Positions 27,474-36,489 are shown, counted from the stretch's first letter. The stretch: 64,000 nt of DNA from Romboutsia faecis (GCF_014323405.1 NZ_JACRWE010000004.1:434001-498000), one strand, 5' to 3'. A program made the numbers and translations. The notes: generated by a model not told the origin, from the letters alone.

Positions 27474-29135
27474 ATGAATAATAATAGTGTAAAAATAATA
27501 CCCTTAGGGGGACTTGGAGAAATAGGTAAAAATATCACAGCAATAGAATATAAAGATGAAATAATAGTCATAGACTGTGGGGTGTCTTTTCCTGATGAAG
27601 AAATGTATGGAGTAGACTTAGTTATACCTGATATAACTTATTTAATTGAAAGAGAAGATAAGGTAAAAGGTTTATTCTTAACTCATGGTCATGAAGATCA
27701 TATAGGAGCAATACCATATATATTAAAACAATTAAATATGCCTATATATGGAACAAAATTAACTCTGGGATTAGTTGAAAGTAAATTAAAAGAACATAAT
27801 ATTTTAGATTCATCAACATTAAACTCTGTAAATCCAGGGGATATAGTTCAATTAGATAAAATAGGAATAGAGTTTATTAGAGCTACTCATAGTATAGCAG
27901 ACTCTTGTTCTTTAGCTATATTTACACCAGTAGGAACTATAGTTCATACTGGTGATTTTAAAATAGACTATACGCCGATAGATGGTTTAGTTATGGATTT
28001 AAATAGATTTTCAACTTTAGGAGATGAAGGAGTACTTTTACTATTAGCAGATAGTACAAATGTAGAAAGAGAAGGTCATTCCATATCTGAAAAAGTAATA
28101 GGAGAAACCTTAAATAGAATTTTCTCAGGAGCAAAAGGAAGGATTATTGTAGCAACTTTCGCTTCTAATATACATAGGATGCAACAAATTGCAAATGCAT
28201 CGATAAAAGAAAATAGAAAAATTGCTTTTAGTGGGAGAAGTATGGAAAATGTATCTAAAGTTGCTATGGATTTAGGTTATCTTCATATACCTGAAGAGTC
28301 AGTTATAGATATAGATGATATTAATAATTATCCAAATGAAAATATAACTATAATAACAACAGGAAGTCAAGGAGAGCCAATGGCAGGTCTATCGAGAATA
28401 GCTCATGGTTCTCACAAAAAAATAGAAATATATAAAGATGATTTATTTATTATTTCGGCATCACCAATACCGGGGAATGATAAGATTATTTCAAGGGTAA
28501 TAAATCAGCTATTTAGAAAAGGTGTAGAAGTGATTTATGAAGATTTAGAAGAGATTCATGTATCAGGACATGCATATAGAGAAGAATTAAAATTAATCCA
28601 TACATTAGTAAAGCCAAAATATTTTATGCCAGTCCATGGAGAATACAGACATCTAAAGCATCATAGTGACTTAGCTATAAAACTTGGTATGGATCCAGAG
28701 AATGTTTTTACATTAGAAACTGGTCAAGTTTTAGAAATATCAGAAGATAAAGCTGTGACAAGTGAAAATGTACATACAGGAGTATTGTATGTAGATGGAA
28801 TCGGTGTTGGAGATGTAGGAAATATTGTTCTAAGAGATAGAAGATATTTAGCTAATGATGGTATGGTGACAATAGTTCTAGCTATTGATAGAAATACTTA
28901 TGAGATTGTAGCAGGGCCAGATGTTATAACAAGAGGATTTATATATGCTAGAGAATCAGAAGATTTAATAAAGGATATAAAAGATATTTCTAGAACTGCA
29001 GTCGAAAAATATTTAGATGATAAAGTTTTAGAATGGCAAGTATTAAAAAGTAGTGTAAAAAAATCTGTGGAATATCATTTATATAGTAAAACAAAAAGAA
29101 GACCTAGTGTGTTTCCTATAATAATGGAAGTATAA
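27474..29135 (+). CDS. rnj: Ribonuclease J
   Basis: 553-aa metallo-beta-lactamase/beta-CASP ribonuclease that processes and degrades RNA with 5'-to-3' exonuclease and endonuclease activity. It starts VKIIPLGGLGEIGKN, has the zinc motif THGHEDHIGA and downstream ligands at HTGDFKIDY, a beta-CASP domain with TTGSQGEPM, and the C-terminal VHVSGHAYREEL-like HxSGH motif followed by FMPVHGEYRHL. Full length. It has an AAGGAG ribosome binding site and appears to stand alone. Confidence 0.95.
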   Translation: MNNNSVKIIPLGGLGEIGKNITAIEYKDEIIVIDCGVSFPDEEMYGVDLVIPDITYLIEREDKVKGLFLTHGHEDHIGAIPYILKQLNMPIYGTKLTLGLVESKLKEHNILDSSTLNSVNPGDIVQLDKIGIEFIRATHSIADSCSLAIFTPVGTIVHTGDFKIDYTPIDGLVMDLNRFSTLGDEGVLLLLADSTNVEREGHSISEKVIGETLNRIFSGAKGRIIVATFASNIHRMQQIANASIKENRKIAFSGRSMENVSKVAMDLGYLHIPEESVIDIDDINNYPNENITIITTGSQGEPMAGLSRIAHGSHKKIEIYKDDLFIISASPIPGNDKIISRVINQLFRKGVEVIYEDLEEIHVSGHAYREELKLIHTLVKPKYFMPVHGEYRHLKHHSDLAIKLGMDPENVFTLETGQVLEISEDKAVTSENVHTGVLYVDGIGVGDVGNIVLRDRRYLANDGMVTIVLAIDRNTYEIVAGPDVITRGFIYARESEDLIKDIKDISRTAVEKYLDDKVLEWQVLKSSVKKSVEYHLYSKTKRRPSVFPIIMEV

Positions 29136-29228
29136 AATAAAAAAAGTAATGTCAAAAATCATAGTTGTCTCATAGTATAAGTTAGAAGTTGAATAGAACT
29201 TCCAAAATAATGACAAGGGGGCAGTCTG

Positions 29229-29420
29229 ATGCTAGACAGATTTTTTGGAAACGATGAATGTTTTGGAATGGGATGGTGGATTATAGTATTATTCTTCTTA
29301 TTCTTAGCATTCCAAGATGTATGGGTAGATTTTGATATTTGTGCTTGGATACCATTCTTAATATTATTATTAATAGTTTGTGGTGCAGGCGACTTTTTTG
29401 ACGGTGGATGTGGCTGCTAA
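29229..29420 (+). CDS. Small Trp/Phe-rich membrane protein with Cys-rich tail
   Basis: 63 aa. A short N-terminal segment DRFFGNDECFG is followed by two hydrophobic stretches (WWIIVLFFLFLAFQDVW and WIPFLILLLIVCGAGD) and a C-terminal GGCGC. The start at ATG 29229 follows AAGGGGG. It has its own terminator. No assigned function. Small proteins of this type are common in clostridia and sometimes linked to sporulation, but nothing here shows that. Confidence 0.7.
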   Translation: MLDRFFGNDECFGMGWWIIVLFFLFLAFQDVWVDFDICAWIPFLILLLIVCGAGDFFDGGCGC

Positions 29421-29433
29421 CGTAAAGAAGTTT

Positions 29434-29464
29434 AAGAGTACCGATTAATTTCGGTACTCTTTTC
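29434..29464 (+). terminator. Intrinsic terminator after the small Cys-tailed protein gene
   Basis: AAGAGTACCGA (29434-29444) pairs perfectly with TCGGTACTCTT (29451-29461), followed by TTCTATT. Confidence 0.85.
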
Positions 29465-29546
29465 TATTAATATAAACATTGAATATGCGCTTTAGAAATA
29501 ATATAATTTAATAAGTGTAAGATAAAGTTTATTAGGAGGGGAAAAT

Positions 29547-30017
29547 ATGATTTATGGAAATTTAAATAACGATAATGATTTAATGAGGTTCTTACCAGAA
29601 GCATTGAAAAGAGGAATTTCATTCCTGAAAGAAATTGATTTATTAAATTGCGAAGCTGGAGAGTATGAAATACAAGGTAGGGATATATATGCAAATATAA
29701 TTGATACCCAAACTAAACAAAAAGAGTGTATAAGACCGGAAGTACATAGAAAATATATAGATATTCAGTATTTATGTAAAGGGAGTGAGATAATAGGATT
29801 TGCAAGAGATTGTAACGAAAATATTGTTTCAGAGGAATTATTAGATAAAGATGTTATATTTTATAATAAAGTAGAGAATGAATCTGAATTATTATTAGCT
29901 CCAGGTGACTATGTAATTTTTTTCCCAGAGGATGTTCATAGGCCTGCATACACAAATGGAGAAAATAAAAATATAAGAAAAGTGGTAGTAAAGATAAATG
30001 TTGATTTAATCAAATAA
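29547..30017 (+). CDS. YhcH/YjgK/YiaL family (DUF386) cupin-like protein
   Basis: 156 aa, a single beta-barrel domain. Family landmarks are YEIQGRDIYANI, RPEVHRKYIDIQYLCKG with conserved His/Glu, and the late PGDYVIFFPEDVHRP. Members act on sugar anomers or N-acetylneuraminate pathway intermediates (EbgC, YhcH types), with metal bound at the His/Glu set. There are no sugar catabolic genes next to it, so the substrate is open. A strong AGGAGGGG ribosome binding site precedes it. Confidence 0.85.
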   Translation: MIYGNLNNDNDLMRFLPEALKRGISFLKEIDLLNCEAGEYEIQGRDIYANIIDTQTKQKECIRPEVHRKYIDIQYLCKGSEIIGFARDCNENIVSEELLDKDVIFYNKVENESELLLAPGDYVIFFPEDVHRPAYTNGENKNIRKVVVKINVDLIK

Positions 30018-30158
30018 TATACAAAATAGCTTATATTAAAATATTGCAATTTTATTTAAATTAAGGTTGTTCAATTTGATATAAGCGTTTATTTTATATA
30101 ATAAAAATATGGAAAAATTATATGAAAAAAAGATAGATAATATTTAGTTAAAACTATC

Positions 30159-30187
30159 TTGAAAAATTTTGTCTTAAATTGTATAAT
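30159..30187 (+). promoter_or_regulatory. Sigma-A-type promoter for the DUF1846 gene
   Basis: TTGAAA (30159-30164), 17-base spacer, TATAAT (30182-30187). This predicts a long 5' leader of about 115 bases before ATG 30312. Confidence 0.75.
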
Positions 30188-30230
30188 ATAAACTTAAGTT
30201 GAAAAGCAAAAAATAAATACAAGCTTTTTA

Positions 30231-30277
30231 ACAAAATACAAATAAAAATATATATAAAAATACGGTTATCAAATAAG
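30231..30277 (+). repeat. Copy A of a direct repeat flanking the DUF1846 gene
   Basis: The segment begins ACAAAATAC, continues AATAAAAATATA, and ends TACGGTTATCAAATAAG. It lies in the leader of the DUF1846 gene. A second copy with the same order of blocks, and an 8-base insertion, is at 31888-31940. Confidence 0.6.
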
Positions 30278-30311
30278 AGTAAAAAAATTAAATATTTAGT
30301 GAGGTGGCGTT

Positions 30312-31820
30312 ATGAAGATAGGATTCGATCATAAGAAATATCTAGAGGAGCAGTCAAAATACATATTAGAAAGAGTGAATAATTTTGACAAGCTATATTT
30401 AGAATTTGGTGGAAAGTTAATAGGTGACTTACACGCAAAGAGAATACTACCAGGATTTGATGAAAATGCTAAAATCAAAGTTTTACAACATATGAAAGAT
30501 CAATTAGAGGTAGTTATATGTGTATATGCTGGTGATATAGAAAGAAATAAAGTAAGAGGGGATTATGGAATCACTTACGATATGGAAGTTCTAAGATTAA
30601 TAGATGATTTAAGAGCTTATGATTTAGATGTAAATAGTGTTGTAATAACAAGATTTGAAGGACAACCTGCTACAACAGTATTTATAAACAAATTAGAAAG
30701 AATGGGGATAAAGGTATATAAGCATGCTCCTACAAAAGGATATCCAACAGATGTAGATACAATAGTAAGTGATGAAGGATATGGTGCAAATCCTTATATA
30801 GAAACGACTAAACCAATAGTTGTTGTAACAGCTCCAGGACCAAATAGTGGTAAGCTAGGAACTTGTTTAAGTCAGTTATACCATGAAAACAAAAGAGGAA
30901 ATAGTGTTGGGTACTCTAAGTTTGAAACATTCCCAGTTTGGAATTTACCGCTTAAACATCCAGTAAATATAGCATACGAAGCAGCAACAGTTGATTTAAA
31001 GGATGTTAATATGATAGATTCATTCCATCTTGAAAAATATGGAGAAACTTCAGTAAACTACAATAGAGACTTAGAATTATTCCCGGTTCTTAAGAAGATA
31101 ATAGAAAAAATAACTGGAAAAGAGTCTATATTCCAATCTCCAACAGATATGGGTGTTAATAGAGTTGGATTTGGTATAATAGATGATGAGGTAGTAAGGG
31201 AAGCTTCTAAGCAAGAAATAATAAGAAGATACTTTAAAACAGCTTGCGAATATAAAAAAGGTCAATTTGATAAGAGTGCTTATGACACAATAAAGTTAAT
31301 AATGGAACAAGTTGGACTAAAGCCTGAAGATAGAAAAGTTGTTATTCCATCGAGAGATTACAGTGCAAAGTTAAAGGAAAGTGCACATAAGAGTGATACT
31401 TGTCCAGTTGTTGCATTAGAATTAGAAGATGGAACAATATTAACAGGTAAGGGATCTAACTTAATGAATGCAAGTGCTGCAGTAATATTAAATGCAATAA
31501 AACACTTAGCAAATATATTAGATGATATGCATTTATTATCTCCTGCAATATTAGAGCCAATTGTAAATTTAAAAACAAAGACATTAGCAAGTAGAACTCC
31601 AGAGTTAAGCTGTGAAGAAATATTAATGGCATTAAGCGTAAGTGCTGTTACTAATCCAACTGCATATGCTGCTATGGAAAAGCTTCCAATGTTAAAAGGA
31701 GCACAAGCTCATTCAACTACTATATTAAGTAAAACTGATGAGCAAACATTTAGAGAGCTTGGAATAGATGTAACTTGTGATCCTGAATATCCATCACAAA
31801 ATCTATACTATGCAAACTAA
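30312..31820 (+). CDS. DUF1846/UPF0371 family protein
   Basis: 502 aa, the normal length for the family. Typical segments are [19 protein letters not shown] at the start, [40 protein letters not shown] and [21 protein letters not shown] structure is known for the family, but no activity is established that I can name with confidence; the APGPNSGK segment looks like a phosphate or nucleotide-binding loop. Monocistronic, with GAGGTGG ribosome binding site, a clear promoter and a terminator. Flanked by a direct repeat on both sides. Confidence 0.9.
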   Translation: MKIGFDHKKYLEEQSKYILERVNNFDKLYLEFGGKLIGDLHAKRILPGFDENAKIKVLQHMKDQLEVVICVYAGDIERNKVRGDYGITYDMEVLRLIDDLRAYDLDVNSVVITRFEGQPATTVFINKLERMGIKVYKHAPTKGYPTDVDTIVSDEGYGANPYIETTKPIVVVTAPGPNSGKLGTCLSQLYHENKRGNSVGYSKFETFPVWNLPLKHPVNIAYEAATVDLKDVNMIDSFHLEKYGETSVNYNRDLELFPVLKKIIEKITGKESIFQSPTDMGVNRVGFGIIDDEVVREASKQEIIRRYFKTACEYKKGQFDKSAYDTIKLIMEQVGLKPEDRKVVIPSRDYSAKLKESAHKSDTCPVVALELEDGTILTGKGSNLMNASAAVILNAIKHLANILDDMHLLSPAILEPIVNLKTKTLASRTPELSCEEILMALSVSAVTNPTAYAAMEKLPMLKGAQAHSTTILSKTDEQTFRELGIDVTCDPEYPSQNLYYAN

Positions 31821-31843
31821 TATAAAGTAATGAAGACAAATTT

Positions 31844-31877
31844 AGACCATTCTACATAAGTAGGATGGTCTTTTTAA
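31844..31877 (+). terminator. Intrinsic terminator of the DUF1846 gene
   Basis: AGACCATTCTAC (31844-31855) pairs with GTAGGATGGTCT (31860-31871), with one T-G pair and a 4-nt loop, followed by TTTTAA. Confidence 0.9.
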
Positions 31878-31887
31878 TAAAAATACA

Positions 31888-31940
31888 AAATACGAATAAA
31901 AATATACACAAAAATAAATACATTTACGGTTATCAATAAG
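31888..31940 (+). repeat. Copy B of the direct repeat, in the dinB upstream region
   Basis: The blocks ACAAAATAC, AATAAAAATATA and TACGGTTATCAA occur in the same order as in copy A (30231-30277), with an extra ~8 bases in the middle. It lies 149 bases before the dinB start and just after the DUF1846 terminator. Confidence 0.6.
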
Positions 31941-32088
31941 GAATAAATACTTAGTTCCTTGGAATAACTATTTTAAAGGTTTTTAAGGAATTTTGCAAGA
32001 AAAAAATTAAAAAATATGAAAATATTTTTATTTTGATAAAATAGATATAGTAAGCGGAATTTTTTATTAAGTTAAGTGGGGTGATATT

Positions 32089-33189
32089 TTGAATGACAAT
32101 AGAAAAATAATTCATATAGATATGGATGCCTTTTATGCATCTGTTGAGCAAAGAGATAACCCAGCACTAAAAGGAAAGCCTGTTGTAGTTGGAGGAAGTC
32201 CGGAGAGTAGAGGAGTTGTAGCTACGTGTTCTTATGAAGCTAGAAAATTTGGAATACATTCAGCTATGCCTTCTAAAATAGCTTATAAAAGATGTCCATA
32301 TGCAATTTTTGTAAGACCTAGGTTTGATGAATATCAAAGGGTTTCAAGAAAAATTAGAGAAATTTTTTATCGATATACAGATTTAGTAGAACCATTATCA
32401 TTAGATGAAGCATACTTAGATGTTACTGATAATAAAAAAAATATAGAATACGCAACAACAATAGCTAAAATGATAAAAAATGATATCTTAAGAGAAACAA
32501 ATCTTACTGCATCTGCTGGTGTATCATATAATAAATTTCTAGCAAAGCTTGCATCTGATTATAATAAACCTAGTGGGTTAACTGTAATAACGCCAAAGGA
32601 TGCTCAAGAATTTCTGGATAAGCTTCCGATAAATAAATTTTTTGGTGTAGGAAAGGTTACTTCAAGAATTCTTAAAAATTCAGGAATAAACAATGGATAT
32701 GATTTAAGACAGTTAAGTATACATGAATTAGAACAAATATTTAAAAATAGGGGATATTCATTTTATCAATTGGCAAGGGGCATTGACTTTAGACCAGTGG
32801 AACCATATAGAGAAAGGAAGTCAATAGGAGCAGAAACAACCTTAAGTCATAATTTAAATATTGATGATGAGGAAGTCACTGAAATATTAGATGGACTTTG
32901 TGAAGAAGTAGCGTATAGAACAAAGTATTCTGAAAAATTAGGGAAAACTATAACATTAAAAATAAAATATGAAGATTTTACACAAATAACTAGAAGCATT
33001 AGTGTAGAACATCCTATTTGTACTCAAGGAGATATAAGGATTCATGTATATAACTTACTAAAAAATGTACATTCTGAAAATAGACAAATAAGACTATTAG
33101 GAGTTACCCTATCAAACTTAGTAGATAGTAAGGATGAATTTACTAATATAACCATTTTTGAATATATAGATAGCATAAAAAAAATTTAA
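32089..33189 (+). CDS. dinB: DNA polymerase IV (Y-family translesion polymerase)
   Basis: 366-aa error-prone polymerase. Catalytic residues are in IHIDMDAFYASVEQRD and LSLDEAYLDVT. A little-finger domain follows after GVGKVTSRIL and KSIGAETTL. No C-terminal beta-clamp QLxLF motif is obvious; the end reads NITIFEYIDSIKKI, which could serve as a divergent one. The start is TTG 32089, with GGGGTGAT at 32079-32086. There is no canonical LexA box; a loose dyad AGTTCCTTGGAATAACT lies at 31952-31968. Followed by an AT-rich hairpin. Confidence 0.95.
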   Translation: MNDNRKIIHIDMDAFYASVEQRDNPALKGKPVVVGGSPESRGVVATCSYEARKFGIHSAMPSKIAYKRCPYAIFVRPRFDEYQRVSRKIREIFYRYTDLVEPLSLDEAYLDVTDNKKNIEYATTIAKMIKNDILRETNLTASAGVSYNKFLAKLASDYNKPSGLTVITPKDAQEFLDKLPINKFFGVGKVTSRILKNSGINNGYDLRQLSIHELEQIFKNRGYSFYQLARGIDFRPVEPYRERKSIGAETTLSHNLNIDDEEVTEILDGLCEEVAYRTKYSEKLGKTITLKIKYEDFTQITRSISVEHPICTQGDIRIHVYNLLKNVHSENRQIRLLGVTLSNLVDSKDEFTNITIFEYIDSIKKI

Positions 33190-33232
33190 TATTTTATAAA
33201 ATAATGCCTAATTGTTGATATTTAAAAATTTA

Positions 33233-33294
33233 ATAAATATAATAAAAGTATATATAAGTTTTTAAAATATACTTTTGTTATATTTATTTTTTAT
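33233..33294 (+). terminator. Possible terminator after dinB
   Basis: AAAAGTATAT pairs with ATATACTTTT around an AT-rich loop, with flanking AAATATAAT / GTTATATTT extension, then TTTTTTATT. It is purely AT-based, so its strength is uncertain. Confidence 0.5.
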
Positions 33295-33299
33295 TAATA

Positions 33300-33482
33300 A
33301 TATAGGTGTATCTTAGGATGCTTAAAAGGGAATATGGTGAAATTCCATAACAGCCCTCCGCTACTGTAAGAATGACGAAGGCTTAAGAGTTTGGAGACTC
33401 TAACTCCACTGGTGTATGCTGGGAAGGAAAAGCTTGTAGGATGAGTTCGAAGTCAGGAGACCTGCCTAAATATGCATTAATC
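33300..33482 (+). ncRNA. Cobalamin (AdoCbl/B12) riboswitch
   Basis: The canonical core is present in order: GGTG..TCTTAGGATGCTTAAAAGGGAA at the 5' side, GGTGAAATTCCATAACAGCCC, then CCGCTACTGTAA, the P5/P6 arms, GCTGGGAAGG, and the B12 box GAAGTCAGGAGACCTGCC (33449-33466). The P1 pairing partners appear to be AT-rich segments at about 33290 and 33480. A short hairpin ATCTTTCGGTGGGAAAGAAT (33480-33499) follows and could supply the kissing loop or expression platform. Such riboswitches turn off B12 synthesis or transport genes, but no such gene follows here. Confidence 0.95.
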
Positions 33483-33631
33483 TTTCGGTGGGAAAGAATA
33501 TGTAATATGAGGGTTATTTTTTATATAAATATATTTTACTATTACATATTAAGTATTTCTGTGCATCGATTATATTCAACAACGGGAATAATTTATGTTA
33601 CCTTTATTTTATTAGTATGGAGGTAATTTTT
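33483..33631 (+). other. Riboswitch expression region with orphan ribosome binding site and no intact target gene
   Basis: Downstream of the aptamer lies a 40-codon hydrophobic reading frame from ATG 33507 to TAG 33631, without a good ribosome binding site. Near its end is a strong GGAGGT (33619-33624) that has no start codon after it and runs directly into a terminator. It looks like a leader whose coding sequence has been deleted, or a leader that makes a short RNA. Confidence 0.5.
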
Positions 33632-33662
33632 AGAACCAAGGTCGGAATTGGTTCTTTTTTTA
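33632..33662 (+). terminator. Terminator ending the cobalamin riboswitch transcript
   Basis: AGAACCAA (33632-33639) pairs perfectly with TTGGTTCT (33648-33655), followed by T6 or more. It separates the riboswitch from asnB. Confidence 0.9.
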
Positions 33663-33765
33663 TATATAAATTTTAATATTTAAGAAAGTATTCCATTCTA
33701 TAACATTAAGAGGATAGTATTCATAATTTATTACATACAACTTAGGTATAGAGGAGGAATTACTT

Positions 33766-35607
33766 ATGTGTGGAATTGCAGGATGGTGTAATCTTAATGA
33801 CAATATAAAAGATTATACAAATACAGTTGAAGATATGATTGAAACCTTGAGATTTAGAGGGCCAAACTCAGAAGGAATAAAAGCATATACGCATGCTATT
33901 TTAGGACACAGAAGACTAGCTATAGTAGATCCAACAGGAGGTATTCAACCTATGACTAAAGTAATAGGAGATAGAGAGTATACAATATGCTATAACGGAG
34001 AACTTTATAATACTGAAGAGGTAAGAGAAAGTTTAATACAAAAAGGGTATAAATTTAATTCATACTCTGATACAGAGGTTCTTTTGATTGCATATATAGA
34101 AGATGGACCGTCCTGTTTAGACTATATAAATGGTATTTATGCTTTTGGAGTATGGGATGACTACAAACAAGAGTTATTTTTAGCAAGAGATCCACTTGGA
34201 GTAAAGCCATTATTTTATACATTTAAAAATAGATCTTTAGTTTTTGCATCAGAAGAAAAGGCATTATTAACACATCCATTAGTAGAATCTGTAGTAGATA
34301 GACAGGGATTTTTAGAGCTTATATCCCTTGGTCCAGCAAGGAATCTTGGTAGTGGTATTTTTAAAGATATAAAGGAAGTGCCACCTGCTTATAGCCTAAC
34401 TTTAAATAAAAAAGGCATTACCTTAAATGAATATTGGAAACTTGAGGCGAAAGAGCATGAACATAATATTGAAGAAACTAAAAAATATGTAAGAGATTTA
34501 TTAATAGAGGCAATAGAAGGACAGCTTGTAAGCGATGTACCAGTGTGTACGTTTTTATCAGGAGGGCTAGATTCAAGCATTATATCAAAGGTAGCATCAG
34601 ATGCCTTTAAAAGAAATGGAAAAGATACTTTAAATACTTTTTCAATAGACTATACAGACAATGAAAAATACTTTAAGAAGAACTTATTTCAACCAGATTC
34701 AGATGCATATTGGGTAAAAGTTATGGCGGAATACTTAGGTAGTAATCACCATAATGTTGTATTGGATAATATAGAACTTGCAAGAGCGTTAAAGTCTGCA
34801 ACTATAGCTGCGGATTTACCTGGTATGGCAGATATAGATTCATCTTTAGATTTATTTTCTAAAGAGGTTAGTAAACACGCAACAATAGCTTTATCAGGAG
34901 AATGTGCAGATGAAGTTTTTGGAGGATATCCATGGTATACTAGAGACTATGATTCTATAGATATATTTCCATGGGCAACAACTATAGTTTATAGAAAAAA
35001 TATATTAAATGATAGTCTAAAAGATATTCCTATAGAGGAGTATGTAAAACAGGCTTGTAGAGATAGTATAGCGAAGACACCAAAGCTTTATGGTGAATCA
35101 AAAGAAGATTCTATAATGAGAGAGCTATCTTATTTGAATTTGAAATGGTTTATGGTTACTTTATTAAATAGAAAAGATAGAATGACTATGTGTAATAGTT
35201 TAGAAGGAAGAGTACCGTTTGCAGATAAGAGATTAGTAGAATATGCATTTAATATGCCGAAGAATATAAAATTACTCCATGGAAGAGAAAAAGGATTATT
35301 AAGAGAAGCTGCAAAGGGAATTTTACCAGAGTCTATTGTTGAGAGAAAGAAAAGCCCATATCCTAAAACTCATAATCCAATATATACAAAAGAAGTATCA
35401 AAAATTTTAGATAATATTTTGAAAGATAGTAAATCGCCTATACATCAGATTATAGATGAAGAATTCGTTAAAAATTTAGTACAAACTGGAGGAGCTGCAT
35501 TTAATAAACCTTGGTTTGATCAGCTGATGACAGGACCTCAAGTAATAGCATATTTAATTCAAGTAAACACTTGGATGGAACTTTATAATGTAGATCTTCA
35601 AATATAA
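33766..35607 (+). CDS. asnB: Asparagine synthase (glutamine-hydrolysing)
   Basis: 613 aa. The N-terminal Ntn glutaminase domain begins MCGIAGW with the catalytic Cys2, and has LRFRGPNSEG and HRRLAIVD. The synthetase domain has the pyrophosphate loop FLSGGLDSSII and LSGECADEVFGGYPW. It makes asparagine from aspartate, ATP and glutamine. The ribosome binding site GAGGAGG is 8 bases before ATG. It lies downstream of the cobalamin riboswitch but is separated from it by a strong terminator and about 100 bases, so control by B12 would need readthrough. Confidence 0.95.
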   Translation: MCGIAGWCNLNDNIKDYTNTVEDMIETLRFRGPNSEGIKAYTHAILGHRRLAIVDPTGGIQPMTKVIGDREYTICYNGELYNTEEVRESLIQKGYKFNSYSDTEVLLIAYIEDGPSCLDYINGIYAFGVWDDYKQELFLARDPLGVKPLFYTFKNRSLVFASEEKALLTHPLVESVVDRQGFLELISLGPARNLGSGIFKDIKEVPPAYSLTLNKKGITLNEYWKLEAKEHEHNIEETKKYVRDLLIEAIEGQLVSDVPVCTFLSGGLDSSIISKVASDAFKRNGKDTLNTFSIDYTDNEKYFKKNLFQPDSDAYWVKVMAEYLGSNHHNVVLDNIELARALKSATIAADLPGMADIDSSLDLFSKEVSKHATIALSGECADEVFGGYPWYTRDYDSIDIFPWATTIVYRKNILNDSLKDIPIEEYVKQACRDSIAKTPKLYGESKEDSIMRELSYLNLKWFMVTLLNRKDRMTMCNSLEGRVPFADKRLVEYAFNMPKNIKLLHGREKGLLREAAKGILPESIVERKKSPYPKTHNPIYTKEVSKILDNILKDSKSPIHQIIDEEFVKNLVQTGGAAFNKPWFDQLMTGPQVIAYLIQVNTWMELYNVDLQI

Positions 35608-35610
35608 AAC

Positions 35611-35648
35611 AAATCCCATGCAGTATTATTTACCTGCATGGGATTTAC
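35611..35648. terminator. Bidirectional terminator between asnB and the Crp/Fnr regulator gene
   Basis: AAATCCCATGCAG (35611-35623) pairs perfectly with CTGCATGGGATTT (35634-35646), 10-nt loop. A T-rich tail follows on the plus side. Confidence 0.8.
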
Positions 35649-35654
35649 TTTATA

Positions 35655-36299
35655 TTACTCCATAAGTATGTTTTCTATGGAACCTTTATCTATTATTTTT
35701 ATTATGTCTTTAGTATAGTCAATTAGTCCAAGATCTTTCATATTTATAAGTTCTCTAGATAAAGAAGGTCTTGGTATACCTAGAGATTCTGAAAGCTTTT
35801 GCTTTGTCATGTTTAGTTTTATAAAATTAGTACCTTGTATGTTAGATTCTTGAATTAAGAAGTTACATATTTTTTGCCTAATTGTACTAAATGATAATCC
35901 TGTTATAGATTTATTTAAAGTTATTATTTTGTTAGTTAGATCGTTTAAAAATAGTTTCAAGAAGTCAGGATGATTTGTACAAAAATAGATAAAGTCATCC
36001 TTGTCTATGAACATTATTTCACTATTTTTTGAAGCTATTACTGTAGCTGGATATAGAGAAGTATTAGAAAAAGCAATTATTTCACCAAATAAATGTCCAG
36101 AGCTAAAGGAAGAAACATGAACTATTTTATTACTAGTCAGTATCCTTTTTATATCAATACCTCCACTTAGCACTAATCCAATTTTATCACAAGGTGAATT
36201 TTCAAGAGCTATAATATCATTTTTATCGTATTTATTTATACTATATTTAACATCTTTAAAGAATTCCAAAAGTTCCTTTTTATTTTTATTTCTTAACAT
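35655..36299 (-). CDS. Crp/Fnr-family transcriptional regulator
   Basis: 214 aa. The N-terminal cyclic-nucleotide-binding-like barrel (about 20-125, with LVLSGGIDIKRIL and SSGHLFGEIIAFSN) is followed by a dimer helix and a winged HTH (KLNMTKQKLSESLGIPRPSLSRELINM). There is no N-terminal Cys cluster for an iron-sulfur centre, so it is not a classic FNR, and the ligand is unknown. It is transcribed divergently from nadABC and may influence it. An ATG at 36314 is in frame, but GGTGAT fits ATG 36299. Confidence 0.85.
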   Translation of the reverse strand: MLRNKNKKELLEFFKDVKYSINKYDKNDIIALENSPCDKIGLVLSGGIDIKRILTSNKIVHVSSFSSGHLFGEIIAFSNTSLYPATVIASKNSEIMFIDKDDFIYFCTNHPDFLKLFLNDLTNKIITLNKSITGLSFSTIRQKICNFLIQESNIQGTNFIKLNMTKQKLSESLGIPRPSLSRELINMKDLGLIDYTKDIIKIIDKGSIENILME

Positions 36300-36431
36300 T
36301 TTATCACCACACATTATGTAAATATTTTGTTTATATAAGCACTATTATATATAATATCCCATAAATTTAGAATTACAAATGTACATTATGAAAAGATAAT
36401 TTTTTAATAATTATAAAGTAATCTGTTTATG

Positions 36432-36460
36432 TTGAGGAATAAAATATTTAATGTTACAAT
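36432..36460 (+). promoter_or_regulatory. Sigma-A-type promoter of nadABC
   Basis: TTGAGG (36432-36437), 17-base spacer, TACAAT (36455-36460), 48 bases before the nadA start. Confidence 0.65.
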
Positions 36461-36463
36461 GAG

Positions 36464-36489
36464 TTTACAGGTGTATATACAGTAACAGG
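36464..36489 (+). promoter_or_regulatory. Candidate operator at the nadABC transcription start (NiaR-like?)
   Basis: TTTACAGGTGTATATACAGTAA contains the palindromic core TGTATATACA right after the -10 element. The left half ACAGGTGTA resembles half-sites I recall for the niacin-responsive repressor NiaR in Firmicutes, but the right half is degenerate. The assignment is tentative. Confidence 0.35.

Noticed and set aside
31950..31970. LexA/SOS box before dinB
   Set aside because: Only a loose dyad (AGTTCCTTGGAATAACT) is present. It does not match the GAAC-N4-GTTC type SOS box.
33441..33506. Upstream part of a 61-codon frame across the cobalamin aptamer
   Set aside because: It overlaps the B12 box of the riboswitch, so it cannot be a real N-terminus. 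Only the later 40-codon part is discussed.
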